DNA of 37,978 nt. Origin: Caldiserica bacterium UBA4822. Its GTDB lineage: Bacteria; Caldisericota; Caldisericia; Cryosericales; Cryosericaceae. Positions 23,572 through 31,584 of this stretch are shown one piece after another. The notes beneath the pieces were generated by a model. The model had not been told where the DNA came from and did not search any database. It worked only from the letters and a program-made list of their open reading frames with translations. A program made the position numbers and the translations under genes. The stretch lies in contig DHFO01000008.1 in the NCBI GenBank assembly GCA_002402295.1, forward strand, positions 66,130 through 104,107. The letters are read 5' to 3'. Every line of letters starts with the position of its first letter. Within the stretch, counting starts at the first letter, position 1.

Positions 23572-24696
23572 CTACCACGCCCGGTCCGCGCCAGACGTGT
23601 ACCGTTCAATGAAACTGCGCTTATACTCCGAGAACACGTCCGCCGCGATGGACTCACGCACCTCCATGACCAGTGTCTGAAGAAACTGCAGATTGTGGAT
23701 AGTGGCAAGCGTCGCTGCGAGCATCTCGTTTGCCTTGAAGAGGTGCCGCAGATAGGCGCGGGAGTAGTTGCGGCATGTGTAGCAGGGGCAACCCTCCGCG
23801 ATGGGCTGAAAGTCGCGCTCGTATATCTTCTTTGAAATCTTGATGGCACCATCCCTGGTAAAGACCATCTGATTGCGCGCCACGCGCGTAGGCAGGACGC
23901 AGTCAAACATGTCGACTCCGCGGCTAACCACCTCGAGGATGCCCACAGGATCACCAAGTCCCATGAAGTAGCGTGGCCGGTCCTGGGGAGCATGCAGGAG
24001 GCTGTGCTCCAGCATGTCCATCGTGAGCTGGCGCTCTTCGCCGACACTCAACCCTCCGATAGCAAAACCTTGTGGGTCCTGTTCCATGATCCGTTCCGTC
24101 GACTGCTCGCGCAGGTCACCGAAGAAGCCGCCCTGGGCAATGCCGAAGAGAATCTGATGGGAAGTTCCCATTGCCGCCTTTGCTCTGTTGAACCATGCTA
24201 CTGTGCGGTCGAGGTCCTTCTCAGCCGTCTTGCGATCGGACGAGTACTGCGTGCAGATGTCGAGCGGCATGACGATGTCGGAGTCCAGGTTTTTCTCGAT
24301 CGCGATGACCCGCTCGGGCGTGAACAGATGGCGTGACCCATCAATGAACGACTGAAACTCGATGCCATCGTCGGTCTTCTTGCTGATGCGGGACAGGCTC
24401 ATGGCCTGAAATCCCCCGCTGTCCGTAAGAATGCTCTTGTCCCAGTGCATGAAGCAATGCAGGCCCCCCGCCTCATGGACAACGTCATCGCCCGGCTGAA
24501 GATACAGGTGGTACGTATTCGCGAGAAGAATCTCAAAGCCAATCGCTGAAACCTGCTCGGGCGTCAGCCCCTTAACTGTCGCCTGTGTGCCGACCGGCAT
24601 GAACACGGGCGTTGTGACACTGCCATGTGCTGTCCTCAGAAGCCCGGTACGCTCCCGCCCAGTGGTGCTCTGGCAAGTCACTTCAAAGATCGCCAC
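23572..24696 (-). CDS. tgt: Queuine/preQ1 tRNA-ribosyltransferase
   Basis: This 374-residue enzyme swaps guanine-34 for preQ1 in tRNAs with GUN anticodons. Catalytic aspartates are in TDSGGFQ (D92) and DMFDCVLPTR (near 265). The zinc site is CPCYTC followed by an ..RHLF histidine near residues 304-320. The start is GTG at 24696, with GAGGG about 4-5 nt before it; no ATG is closer to the conserved N-terminus. It follows queA by 8 nt. QueA acts on the Tgt product, so this is a queuosine operon. Confidence 0.95.
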   Translation of the reverse strand: MAIFEVTCQSTTGRERTGLLRTAHGSVTTPVFMPVGTQATVKGLTPEQVSAIGFEILLANTYHLYLQPGDDVVHEAGGLHCFMHWDKSILTDSGGFQAMSLSRISKKTDDGIEFQSFIDGSRHLFTPERVIAIEKNLDSDIVMPLDICTQYSSDRKTAEKDLDRTVAWFNRAKAAMGTSHQILFGIAQGGFFGDLREQSTERIMEQDPQGFAIGGLSVGEERQLTMDMLEHSLLHAPQDRPRYFMGLGDPVGILEVVSRGVDMFDCVLPTRVARNQMVFTRDGAIKISKKIYERDFQPIAEGCPCYTCRNYSRAYLRHLFKANEMLAATLATIHNLQFLQTLVMEVRESIAADVFSEYKRSFIERYTSGADRAW

Positions 24697-24704
24697 AGGA
24701 CCCT

Positions 24705-25727
24705 CTAGAGAATGAGCATGGCATCGCCAAAACTGAAAAAGCGATACCGCTCGCGAATTGCCAGATCATATGCATGCCACATGAGATCCATCCCCATAAA
24801 GGCGCCAACCAGCATGAGGAGGGTGGACTTCGGCAGGTGAAAGTTAGTGACCAAGTGATCAAAGCCGTGAAACACATACGGCGGATAGATGAAGATGCCC
24901 GTGTCGCCACTGTCAGCCCGTATGAGGCCATCCTGGTCGACGCACGATTCAATTGTCCGCACCACCGTTGTGCCTATTGCCATTACTGCGCTCCCACGAG
25001 CGTGGGCAGCGTTGATGGCCTCCGCCGTGTCCGGGGGAAGTGTGAACCGCTCGGTGTGCATGTGATGGTCTTCGATCCGATCCACGCGCACAGGCTGAAA
25101 GGTCCCCAGTCCTACATCGAGGGTCACATGTCTGACATCGACTCCGAGTGACACAATCTCAGTAAGCAACTCGGGCGTAAAGTGCAGCCCCGCAGTCGGG
25201 GCGGCCACAGAACCAGACACCCTGGCATACACGGTCTGATACGATCCAGGGTCGGCAGGAAACTGCTTGATGTACGGCGGAATCTGCACCCGCGCAATGC
25301 TGGCAAACTCGGGGCTGGCATACGGGTCGCGCGAGAATTCCAGCAGCGCATCGCCATCCTCGTTGCGTTCCAGAAGTCGCAGCTTCAGGTCGCCAGCGAC
25401 TGTACACGTCTCCCCGGGATGAAGACGCTTGAGGGGTTTCACCAGCGCTTCGAACACCGTGGGGGACCGCCTTCCAGTCAACAATACACTGATTCTCCCC
25501 CCGGTGGAGTCCTTTTGGCAATTGAAACTGGCCTCATTGACACGAGTGTCGTTGATAACCATAATATCCGAAGCACACAGATAGCCCGGCAGGTCTCGGA
25601 ACAGTTTGTGCTCGATCCGGCCGGTCGTTCTGTCTACCACCATAAGACGCGCAAGATCACGCTGCTCAAGCGGTGTCTGTGCGATGAGCTCCTTTGGTAG
25701 CTCGTAATCAAAGTCCTTCATATTCAT
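24705..25727 (-). CDS. queA: S-adenosylmethionine:tRNA ribosyltransferase-isomerase
   Basis: This 340-residue enzyme converts preQ1-tRNA to epoxyqueuosine-tRNA, using SAM as ribosyl donor. Motifs are FDYELPKELIAQTPLEQRD at the N-terminus, NDTRVN, APTAGLHFTPELL, LDVGLGTFQPVRVD and TNFHLPKSTLLMLV. The frame is open 41 codons upstream, but the conserved start is MNMKDFDYELP. I choose ATG 25727 (a second ATG at 25721 is nearly as good), with GGGAG about 11 nt before it. No preQ1 riboswitch is recognised in the 150-nt gap upstream, though a strong hairpin is there. Confidence 0.93.
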   Translation of the reverse strand: MNMKDFDYELPKELIAQTPLEQRDLARLMVVDRTTGRIEHKLFRDLPGYLCASDIMVINDTRVNEASFNCQKDSTGGRISVLLTGRRSPTVFEALVKPLKRLHPGETCTVAGDLKLRLLERNEDGDALLEFSRDPYASPEFASIARVQIPPYIKQFPADPGSYQTVYARVSGSVAAPTAGLHFTPELLTEIVSLGVDVRHVTLDVGLGTFQPVRVDRIEDHHMHTERFTLPPDTAEAINAAHARGSAVMAIGTTVVRTIESCVDQDGLIRADSGDTGIFIYPPYVFHGFDHLVTNFHLPKSTLLMLVGAFMGMDLMWHAYDLAIRERYRFFSFGDAMLIL

Positions 25728-25817
25728 GACCAGGTCAACTCCCATGTGATCGAAGAAAGCGCTGGCGGAGGACGCTCTGCGCTCCATGCACCAGTGTGCA
25801 GTATAGGAAATGGTAAC

Positions 25818-25867
25818 CCCGTGCCCAGGATCTGCCCCGACAGGAAGCAAGCAGGTCCTGGCACGGG
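25818..25867 (-). promoter_or_regulatory. Long hairpin between hflX and queA
   Basis: On the minus strand CCCGTGCC-AGGA-CTGC can pair with GCAG-TCCT-GGCACGGG, with single-base bulges. That gives about 16 pairs and a loop of about 15 nt. It begins 11 nt after the hflX stop. GTTACCATTTCC follows, with no U-run, so it is not a standard intrinsic terminator. It may be a 3' mRNA-stabilising or processing hairpin, an attenuator for queA-tgt, or a weak terminator. Confidence 0.5.
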
Positions 25868-25877
25868 CTTGAATGTG

Positions 25878-27125
25878 TCAGCCTCTCCGCAGGAACTTCG
25901 GCGGCAACGGTGCTCCCGGCGCCGCGGCCGCTGCTTCAATGATCCAGCTGTGAGGCCCGTTTCGCTCTGATAGCACGACGGCCGCGGAATACACCTCAGC
26001 CCGCGCCTCGGGATGAGCGAAGGGGATGACATACTTCCCGTGGCGCACCTGATGCAATAGGGTGCCCGCGATGGCATCCCGGAGCTGCTGCAGTCCCTCA
26101 CCTGTGACGGCCGACACGAGAAACCCCGTTTCGAGGTTGAGAACCTCTCTACGCCGGGAGGCCGCCAGTGTGTCAATCTTATTGAACACGATCACCTCAG
26201 GAATGTCAGAACAGCCGATAGACGCAAGCACCTCATCGACAATAGCGATGCGCTCGCGCAGGTCGCTTACTCCAGCATCGACAACATGCAGCAGCAGGTC
26301 CGCACTGCGCGTCTCCTCAAGCGTTGACCGGAAGGAGTCCATGAGAGACGCAGGCAGGTTGCGGATGAACCCCACCGTATCGATAAGAACCACTGCCTGC
26401 CGGCCAAGGCGGAGCGGACGGACGGCCGTGTCCAGGGTAGCGAACGGGCGATCCTCGGCCAGCAGGTGTGCGTTCGCGAGGGCATTGATCAATGTGCTCT
26501 TGCCAGCATTCGTGTACCCGACGACTGCAATCTTGGGCACCGCGGCCAACTGCCTGGCACGAGCCTTGACCGCGTACCGCGTATCGATCCTCGCCACCTG
26601 TTCCTTGAGTTCGTGAATCTGGGAGCGTCTGGCCCTGCGACGTTCTTGAAACAACGTCTCACCGGGGCCACGCATGCCAATGTAGCCAGCCTGCTGGTCG
26701 TATCCCGCATTCATGGCGCGCAGCTGCGTAAGTTCGAACATGCGTTCGGCAATCTGTACGCGCTTGCGCGCCTCAGCCGTCTGAGCCTGAGCAGCAAACG
26801 TTTCAAGAATTAGCCGGGTACGGTCCATTACGAGCACGCCGAGCACATCGGCGAGGTACCGGTATTGAAGCGGAGTCAGGTCTGTGTCGAACAGCACGAT
26901 GTCAGCGCGAAGCGCGGAGAGCAGCTCACGCAGGTCCTGAATCTGACCCTTGCCAAGGAGGAAGCGCTGAACCGAATGCTCCGCGAAGGCGCGTGTATCC
27001 AGCACCTCCAGGCCAATCCCCTCCGCCAGTTGGCGTGTCTCCTGCACATCGTCCGGGTCAACATGTTCTCCCGACTGGCGCACGCTGATGATGACCGCGC
27101 TTCGCAGGGCTCCAGCTGTTGTCAT
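25878..27125 (-). CDS. hflX: Ribosome-associated GTPase HflX
   Basis: This 415-residue GTPase rescues or splits stalled 70S ribosomes. An N-terminal HflX domain (LLGKGQIQDLRELL, DRTRLILETFAAQAQTAEA) leads to a GPGET linker (153-157). The G domain follows: G1 GYTNAGKS (203-210), G3 DTVGFI, G4 NKID and G5 SAVTGEG. The linker is usually GPGETKLETDRR and here reads GPGETLFQERRR, a local deviation. A short Ala/Pro tail ends the protein. The ATG overlaps the PHP-gene stop as ATGA, so the two are coupled. Confidence 0.93.
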   Translation of the reverse strand: MTTAGALRSAVIISVRQSGEHVDPDDVQETRQLAEGIGLEVLDTRAFAEHSVQRFLLGKGQIQDLRELLSALRADIVLFDTDLTPLQYRYLADVLGVLVMDRTRLILETFAAQAQTAEARKRVQIAERMFELTQLRAMNAGYDQQAGYIGMRGPGETLFQERRRARRSQIHELKEQVARIDTRYAVKARARQLAAVPKIAVVGYTNAGKSTLINALANAHLLAEDRPFATLDTAVRPLRLGRQAVVLIDTVGFIRNLPASLMDSFRSTLEETRSADLLLHVVDAGVSDLRERIAIVDEVLASIGCSDIPEVIVFNKIDTLAASRRREVLNLETGFLVSAVTGEGLQQLRDAIAGTLLHQVRHGKYVIPFAHPEARAEVYSAAVVLSERNGPHSWIIEAAAAAPGAPLPPKFLRRG

Positions 27126-27868
27126 GCGCTCTTCAGGATGTATTTCCTGATTAAGTCCTCTGAATAATTGATTGTTGCCAGAGGATCGATTCCGCTGTTC
27201 GCCAGAAGGCGCTCACACTCGCTCACGTTACCGACTGTGTAGGAGATATGCGCATCCGAACTCATGAGCAGCGGCATGTTGTATTTCGCGAGAAGTGCCA
27301 GGACACGTTCGTAATGGGCGACGTTCTCAGGCTTCCACGTGTGCAGCGCCGACTGATTCAACTCAACCAGAACCCCTTTGGCGGCTGCTGCCGCAATGCA
27401 CTCCTCAAGGTCAACAGGATACGGGAAGCGAGGATCTCCAATATGGGTAATGACATCTATCCGGTTCTTCTCGAGGGCGCCCACGAGCGCCCTGGTATTC
27501 TCGGCCACCGAAGAGCCACCGTATCCCGTAGCGTTGTGAAAGCCGGCCAGTACAATGTCAAGTTCGCTGAGCAGCTTGCTGGGCATGTCGAGGTCACCCC
27601 AGGAATTGATAATGTTTGCTTCGACCCCCACCAGCACGTGCACGCCTGGAAGTTCGCGCAGGCTGTCCTGCCTCCTGAGGTTCTTGAAATAGTCCAGTTT
27701 GGGTCCGTCCTGCCTTGCAGGCCCATGGTCCGTAATGGCAACGTACCGCAGCCCCCTGCTTTGAGCGGAGGCAATGACCTCCTGAAGCGTTGAAAACGCA
27801 TGGCCGGAGGCAATCGTATGGATGTGGAAGTCTCCTAGCAGACGGCTGTTAGTCGCTGCTGTACTCAT
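27122..27868 (-). CDS. PHP-domain hydrolase (YcdX-like)
   Basis: This 248-residue protein has the PHP metal-dependent phosphoesterase fold. Metal-binding motifs are DFHIHTIASGHA (13-24), ITDHGP (45-50), GVEANI, AGFH, ITHIGDPRFP, LNQSAL and SSDAH near the C-terminus, a pattern close to the YcdX family. The substrate is unknown; members include phosphatases of small phosphorylated compounds and polymerase-linked domains, but no polymerase part is present. It overlaps the membrane-protein gene by 20 nt upstream and hflX by 4 nt downstream. Confidence 0.87.
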   Translation of the reverse strand: MSTAATNSRLLGDFHIHTIASGHAFSTLQEVIASAQSRGLRYVAITDHGPARQDGPKLDYFKNLRRQDSLRELPGVHVLVGVEANIINSWGDLDMPSKLLSELDIVLAGFHNATGYGGSSVAENTRALVGALEKNRIDVITHIGDPRFPYPVDLEECIAAAAAKGVLVELNQSALHTWKPENVAHYERVLALLAKYNMPLLMSSDAHISYTVGNVSECERLLANSGIDPLATINYSEDLIRKYILKSA

Positions 27869-28217
27869 GCCGCTTGCTGCCCCCGCCGAGTATCGAAGAT
27901 ATGACCATACTGCCGGCAGATACGAGGAGCCACCCGAACAACGCGGCCCAGAAGCCGCCGATATCGAATCCCGACACGAAGAACGAGGTCAACGCCATGA
28001 CCCCGGCGTCAATAACGAGGGTAAACACGCCAAGTGTAAGGACGCTCACCGGAAGGCTCACCAAAAGCAGCACCGGCCGGATGAGAGAGTTGATGACTCC
28101 AAAGATGAGGGCCGCCCAGAGTGCCGGCCAGAATCCGGTGACCACAAAGCCGGGAAGGAATGAGCTGACGATAAGAAAGACACACGCATTGAGAAGCAAT
28201 CGCACAATGAATTTCAT
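27849..28217 (-). CDS. Small four-helix membrane protein (phage-holin-4 / YvlD superfamily)
   Basis: This 122-residue protein has four hydrophobic segments (roughly 4-24, 30-52, 57-80 and 88-110). The pattern ALWAALIFGVINSLIRPVLL followed by SLPVSVLTLGVFTLVID is typical of the superfamily IV 'holin' or YvlD proteins. Despite the name these are mostly chromosomal proteins of unknown function, and there is no phage context here. The C-terminus is charged (GGGSKRHEYSSD) and probably cytoplasmic. GGGAGGAACC gives a strong ribosome binding site. It leads the run with the PHP gene and hflX. Confidence 0.8.
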   Translation of the reverse strand: MKFIVRLLLNACVFLIVSSFLPGFVVTGFWPALWAALIFGVINSLIRPVLLLVSLPVSVLTLGVFTLVIDAGVMALTSFFVSGFDIGGFWAALFGWLLVSAGSMVISSILGGGSKRHEYSSD

Positions 28218-28298
28218 GGTTCCTCCCTTCGATTACAACTCCTGATTCCACTACGCACACCAACTGCCAGGGAACGATCCTGGAAGCGTCGCGAACAG

Positions 28299-29948
28299 CT
28301 ATCGGTGCTTCAGCTCATGCTGATGCCGGTTATGAAACTCTTTCTTGCCGAAACGGTGGGCTTCATCCCGGACGGCCATCAGCAGCAGGAGCGCACCAGA
28401 CTCATAAGACAGTCTAACCGGTTCGAGAGTTCCTTCACGATAAAGGAGCTCCTCCTTCTTCGCAATACCGACAACAGGTACGTGCACTCCCGCCATGTCC
28501 CTTTCCCTGCAGACCGCATCGAGTTGTGACCTGCCGCCATCAATGAGCAGCAGGTCAGCCGCTTCCCCGAAGGTTACATCGTCCCAGCGCGCGAAACGTC
28601 GCCGAAGCGCTTCCGCTAGCATTGCAGGATCGTTCGGGGTTGACAGGGAACGTATGTTGAACAGCCTGTATTGGCCCTTCGCAGGCTTGCCAGCCACAAA
28701 CACCACCATGGACACAGTGGCATCTTTGCCCGAAATATTAGACACGTCATATCCCTCAATGCGCATGGGCGTCTGAGGAAGGTCAAGCACCACTTTCAGA
28801 ACCTCCAGCTGGGCCGGAATGCCAGTCGCGCGCGTCGATGCAATCATCTTTTGTTCGGCATTCTCGCGGGCAAACCGGAGCAGCCTCCCCGTCTCTGGCG
28901 ACTTGGGCGAGGCCAGTGTGACGCTGGGATCGAGCGTGGACTTGAGGCGGTCCCGCACGACTGCCGCCTCAGTCCCAGTCACATCCACTGCTATGCGTTT
29001 CGGCGTCAAGACGTGAAACCGATCATAGAAGTCGATGATGATGTCGGCAATCAGCATGCCGTCCAATAGGGTCCTGCCCTTGAGATCGTAGATGAAGTCG
29101 GTCGAAGCTATAAGCCTGCCCTCTCGAACTGCCTGTCGCACAACAGCGACAAGGTTGCCCTGCTGGTGGAAAGCGAACACGTCCAGATCCTTCACACCGG
29201 GAGCGAACACTGCGTAGCGCTCAAAGAGCGCCTTGAGAGCGAGATACGAGTCCCGATAGCGCACGGCGCGTTCGTACTGCTGGGACTGAGACGCCTGGTT
29301 CATAGCGTTCTCCAGTTGCCGCAGCAGGGTTCGCATTCTTCCGTTCAGGAAGCTCGACAGGTTTATAACGATACGGTTGTACTCTTCCTGCGTACACTTG
29401 TTGCCACAGGGGGCGACGCACAGCCCCAGGTCATAATCCAGGCATGGCTTAGTCGGTTTTGCCGGGTTGATTTTCCTGTGGCACGTCCGAACCGGGAACG
29501 CGTGGCGGAGACTATCGAGCCCGATGTTGAGAAGCCCGGATCGCGGGTATGGCCCAAAGTAGTGGTTACGAAAAGTCATCACACGTCTCGTCTTGCGAAG
29601 AATCGGAAAGGCCTCGCCCGTCAGTTCTATCAGCGGATACGACTTGCCGTCGACAAGCTGAATATTATAGTGAGGTCGATAGCGCTTGATGAAATTGGAT
29701 TCGAGAACCAGGGCCTGGTCCTCGTGGCCGGCAGTAATAAAGCTGAAGAATGCAGCGTTGGAGACCATGGCGCGAGTCTTTGGGTTCAGGTCGTTCCTGA
29801 AGTACGATTCCACCCGCTTCCGCAGATTCTTCGCCTTGCCAACGTAAATGATGTCATCTGTCGAGTTTCGTATGACGTAAACTCCCGGTTCAGCCGGGAG
29901 TTTAGTCAGCGATTCCTTCTGGAACGGCAGTTTATATGCACTATCCAA
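28299..29948 (-). CDS. uvrC: Excinuclease ABC subunit C, lacking the C-terminal HhH domain
   Basis: This nuclease subunit incises damaged DNA with UvrAB. The GIY-YIG domain is intact (GVYVIRNSTDDIIYVGKAKN, RKRVESYF). The four-cysteine cluster region is present: RTC...KPCLDYDLGLCVAPC. A UVR motif lies in the middle (LLRQLENAMNQASQSQQYERA). The RNase-H-like domain has YDVSNISG, LLIDGGRSQLD and RDEAHRFG. The protein then ends within 17 residues, so the tandem helix-hairpin-helix domain (about 55-60 residues) of normal UvrC is missing. No HhH-like frame is seen in the 80 nt downstream. The frame runs far upstream inside rny; I place the start at TTG 29948, just after the rny stop, since no ATG or GTG is available. 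This gives 549 residues. The start codon is uncertain. Confidence 0.88.
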   Translation of the reverse strand: MDSAYKLPFQKESLTKLPAEPGVYVIRNSTDDIIYVGKAKNLRKRVESYFRNDLNPKTRAMVSNAAFFSFITAGHEDQALVLESNFIKRYRPHYNIQLVDGKSYPLIELTGEAFPILRKTRRVMTFRNHYFGPYPRSGLLNIGLDSLRHAFPVRTCHRKINPAKPTKPCLDYDLGLCVAPCGNKCTQEEYNRIVINLSSFLNGRMRTLLRQLENAMNQASQSQQYERAVRYRDSYLALKALFERYAVFAPGVKDLDVFAFHQQGNLVAVVRQAVREGRLIASTDFIYDLKGRTLLDGMLIADIIIDFYDRFHVLTPKRIAVDVTGTEAAVVRDRLKSTLDPSVTLASPKSPETGRLLRFARENAEQKMIASTRATGIPAQLEVLKVVLDLPQTPMRIEGYDVSNISGKDATVSMVVFVAGKPAKGQYRLFNIRSLSTPNDPAMLAEALRRRFARWDDVTFGEAADLLLIDGGRSQLDAVCRERDMAGVHVPVVGIAKKEELLYREGTLEPVRLSYESGALLLLMAVRDEAHRFGKKEFHNRHQHELKHR

Positions 29949-29961
29949 GCCGTTAAACGGA

Positions 29962-31512
29962 CTACTTGGCGTAATCAGAGTACCTCGTTTCGCGCACCAC
30001 CGTGACCTTGATTTGACCAGGATATGAAACCTCAAGTTCAATCTTGCGAGCGACGTCCAGCGCGATCTTCGCGGCCAGTGCTTCGTCGACCTCTTCAGGT
30101 TCGACCAGGATACGAAGTTCCCGCCCGGCCTGAATTGCATAGGACTTCTTGATACCAGGAATGGAGTTCGCAATCGATTCGAGCTTCTCAAGCCGCTTGA
30201 TATAGCTCTCGACGCTCTCCCGTCGAGCTCCCGGCCTGGACGCGGACAGGGCGTCCGCGACATGAACAATCACGTCAAGCACGCTTTCCATCGGGACATC
30301 GGCATGATGTGCAGCTACCGCGTGCACGATGTCCGCTGCTTCCCCAGCCTTGTTCAGGATGTCAGCACCAATCAGCGCATGCGGACCCTCCACCTCATAG
30401 TCCACGGCCTTGCCGATGTCATGCAGAAAACCACTCCGCTTCGCGGCCGCCGCAGGAAGCTTCAGTTCAGATGCAATATTGGCGGCGATGAAGGCTGTCT
30501 CTACGGAATGCGCGAGGACATTCTGCCCATAGCTGGTACGATACTTCAGCCGCCCGATAAGGCGCGTGATGTCATCCGACAATCCCGCAATCCCGACACG
30601 CGCGGCGGCTTGCTGTCCCTCGCCGAATACCCGCTCGTCCATCTGACGTTCTGCTTCCTCAACAAACTGCTCGATGTGAGCCGGATGGATGCGCCCATCC
30701 GCAACGAGGCGTTCCAAGGCGATACGTGCAACTTCCCGGCGAATCGGGTTGAAGGCCGATAGCGTCACAGCCTCAGGCGTGTCGTCTATCAACAGGTCCA
30801 CCCCGGTAAGGGTTTCAAATGCACGGATGTTCCTGCCTTCCCGACCGATGATACGGCCTTTCCATTCTTCTGACGGCAGCGGAACAACACTGATCGTCGA
30901 TTCGCCAACATAGTCCGTTGCAATGCGCTGGATGGATGAGGCAATGACCTCCGCTGCCTTGGCGTCGGCCTGCAGTTGGGCATCGTGAACAACATCCCCA
31001 ACCATCTTGGCGACGCGAGAACGTGTATCCTTCTCAGCGCGGTCCAGTACGATAGCCCTCGCCTCATCGGGCGTCATCTGGGCTACCCTCTGGAGCTCCG
31101 CCTCGGCCGCAAGTTTCTGCCGTTCTATCTCCTGGGCGCTGTCACGGAGTTTCTCCTGCGCTGTGTCCAAGTCCTTGCTCTTCTGCTCTACCTGTTCAAC
31201 GCGATGGTCGAGAAATGCCTCTTTCTGAACAAGCCGATGCTCTGTCTTTTCCAGCTCGCCCTGTCTGGCGAGGTACCTGTTCTCCAGAGCGTTTTTCTTT
31301 TCTTCCAGCTCTTCCTGAAGCTTGAGTCTATTCTTGGCATTCTCAGCCTCGATGTTGGAGCGAGCTTCCTCCTCCATCTTTCGGACAAGTTCCCGCGCTG
31401 ATTCCACGCGGTTTCTTGAGATGTATCCTTCGATAACGAGTCCGATGACAATACCAAGAATCAGCATCCCCGCATATATCGCGGAGGAGATGATTCCGTT
31501 TGGTCCAGGCAT
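29962..31512 (-). CDS. rny: Ribonuclease Y
   Basis: This 516-residue membrane-anchored endoribonuclease starts mRNA turnover. The layout is one N-terminal membrane helix (about 8-28), a long charged coiled coil (about 35-150), a KH domain with GRIIGREGRNIRAFE (219-233) and an HD domain with FLHDIGK (H364, D365). The order and length are standard. GGGAGTAAAC precedes the ATG. It follows recA with a 72-nt gap containing a hairpin, and is followed after 13 nt by uvrC. recA-rny adjacency is common in Firmicutes-like genomes. Confidence 0.96.
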   Translation of the reverse strand: MPGPNGIISSAIYAGMLILGIVIGLVIEGYISRNRVESARELVRKMEEEARSNIEAENAKNRLKLQEELEEKKNALENRYLARQGELEKTEHRLVQKEAFLDHRVEQVEQKSKDLDTAQEKLRDSAQEIERQKLAAEAELQRVAQMTPDEARAIVLDRAEKDTRSRVAKMVGDVVHDAQLQADAKAAEVIASSIQRIATDYVGESTISVVPLPSEEWKGRIIGREGRNIRAFETLTGVDLLIDDTPEAVTLSAFNPIRREVARIALERLVADGRIHPAHIEQFVEEAERQMDERVFGEGQQAAARVGIAGLSDDITRLIGRLKYRTSYGQNVLAHSVETAFIAANIASELKLPAAAAKRSGFLHDIGKAVDYEVEGPHALIGADILNKAGEAADIVHAVAAHHADVPMESVLDVIVHVADALSASRPGARRESVESYIKRLEKLESIANSIPGIKKSYAIQAGRELRILVEPEEVDEALAAKIALDVARKIELEVSYPGQIKVTVVRETRYSDYAK

Positions 31513-31535
31513 GTTTACTCCCTCAGTTCATATGG

Positions 31536-31561
31536 TTCCAGCAGGCACAGGCCTGCCGGAA
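31536..31561 (-). terminator. Hairpin between recA and rny, possible weak terminator
   Basis: TTCC-x-GCAGGC, a four-base loop and GCCTGC-x-GGAA form a symmetric stem of ten pairs with one mismatch. No U-run follows on the minus strand (CCATATGAAC), so it may tune read-through or protect the recA mRNA end rather than stop transcription fully. Confidence 0.4.
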
Positions 31562-31584
31562 GTGACTCACGGATACGCCACCGA

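Noticed and set aside
25728..25877. preQ1 riboswitch before queA-tgt
   Set aside because: No preQ1 aptamer core sequence was found; only a simple hairpin is present.
27849..28217. Phage holin as a sign of a prophage
   Set aside because: The family name is misleading; the gene is embedded in a housekeeping run with no phage genes nearby.
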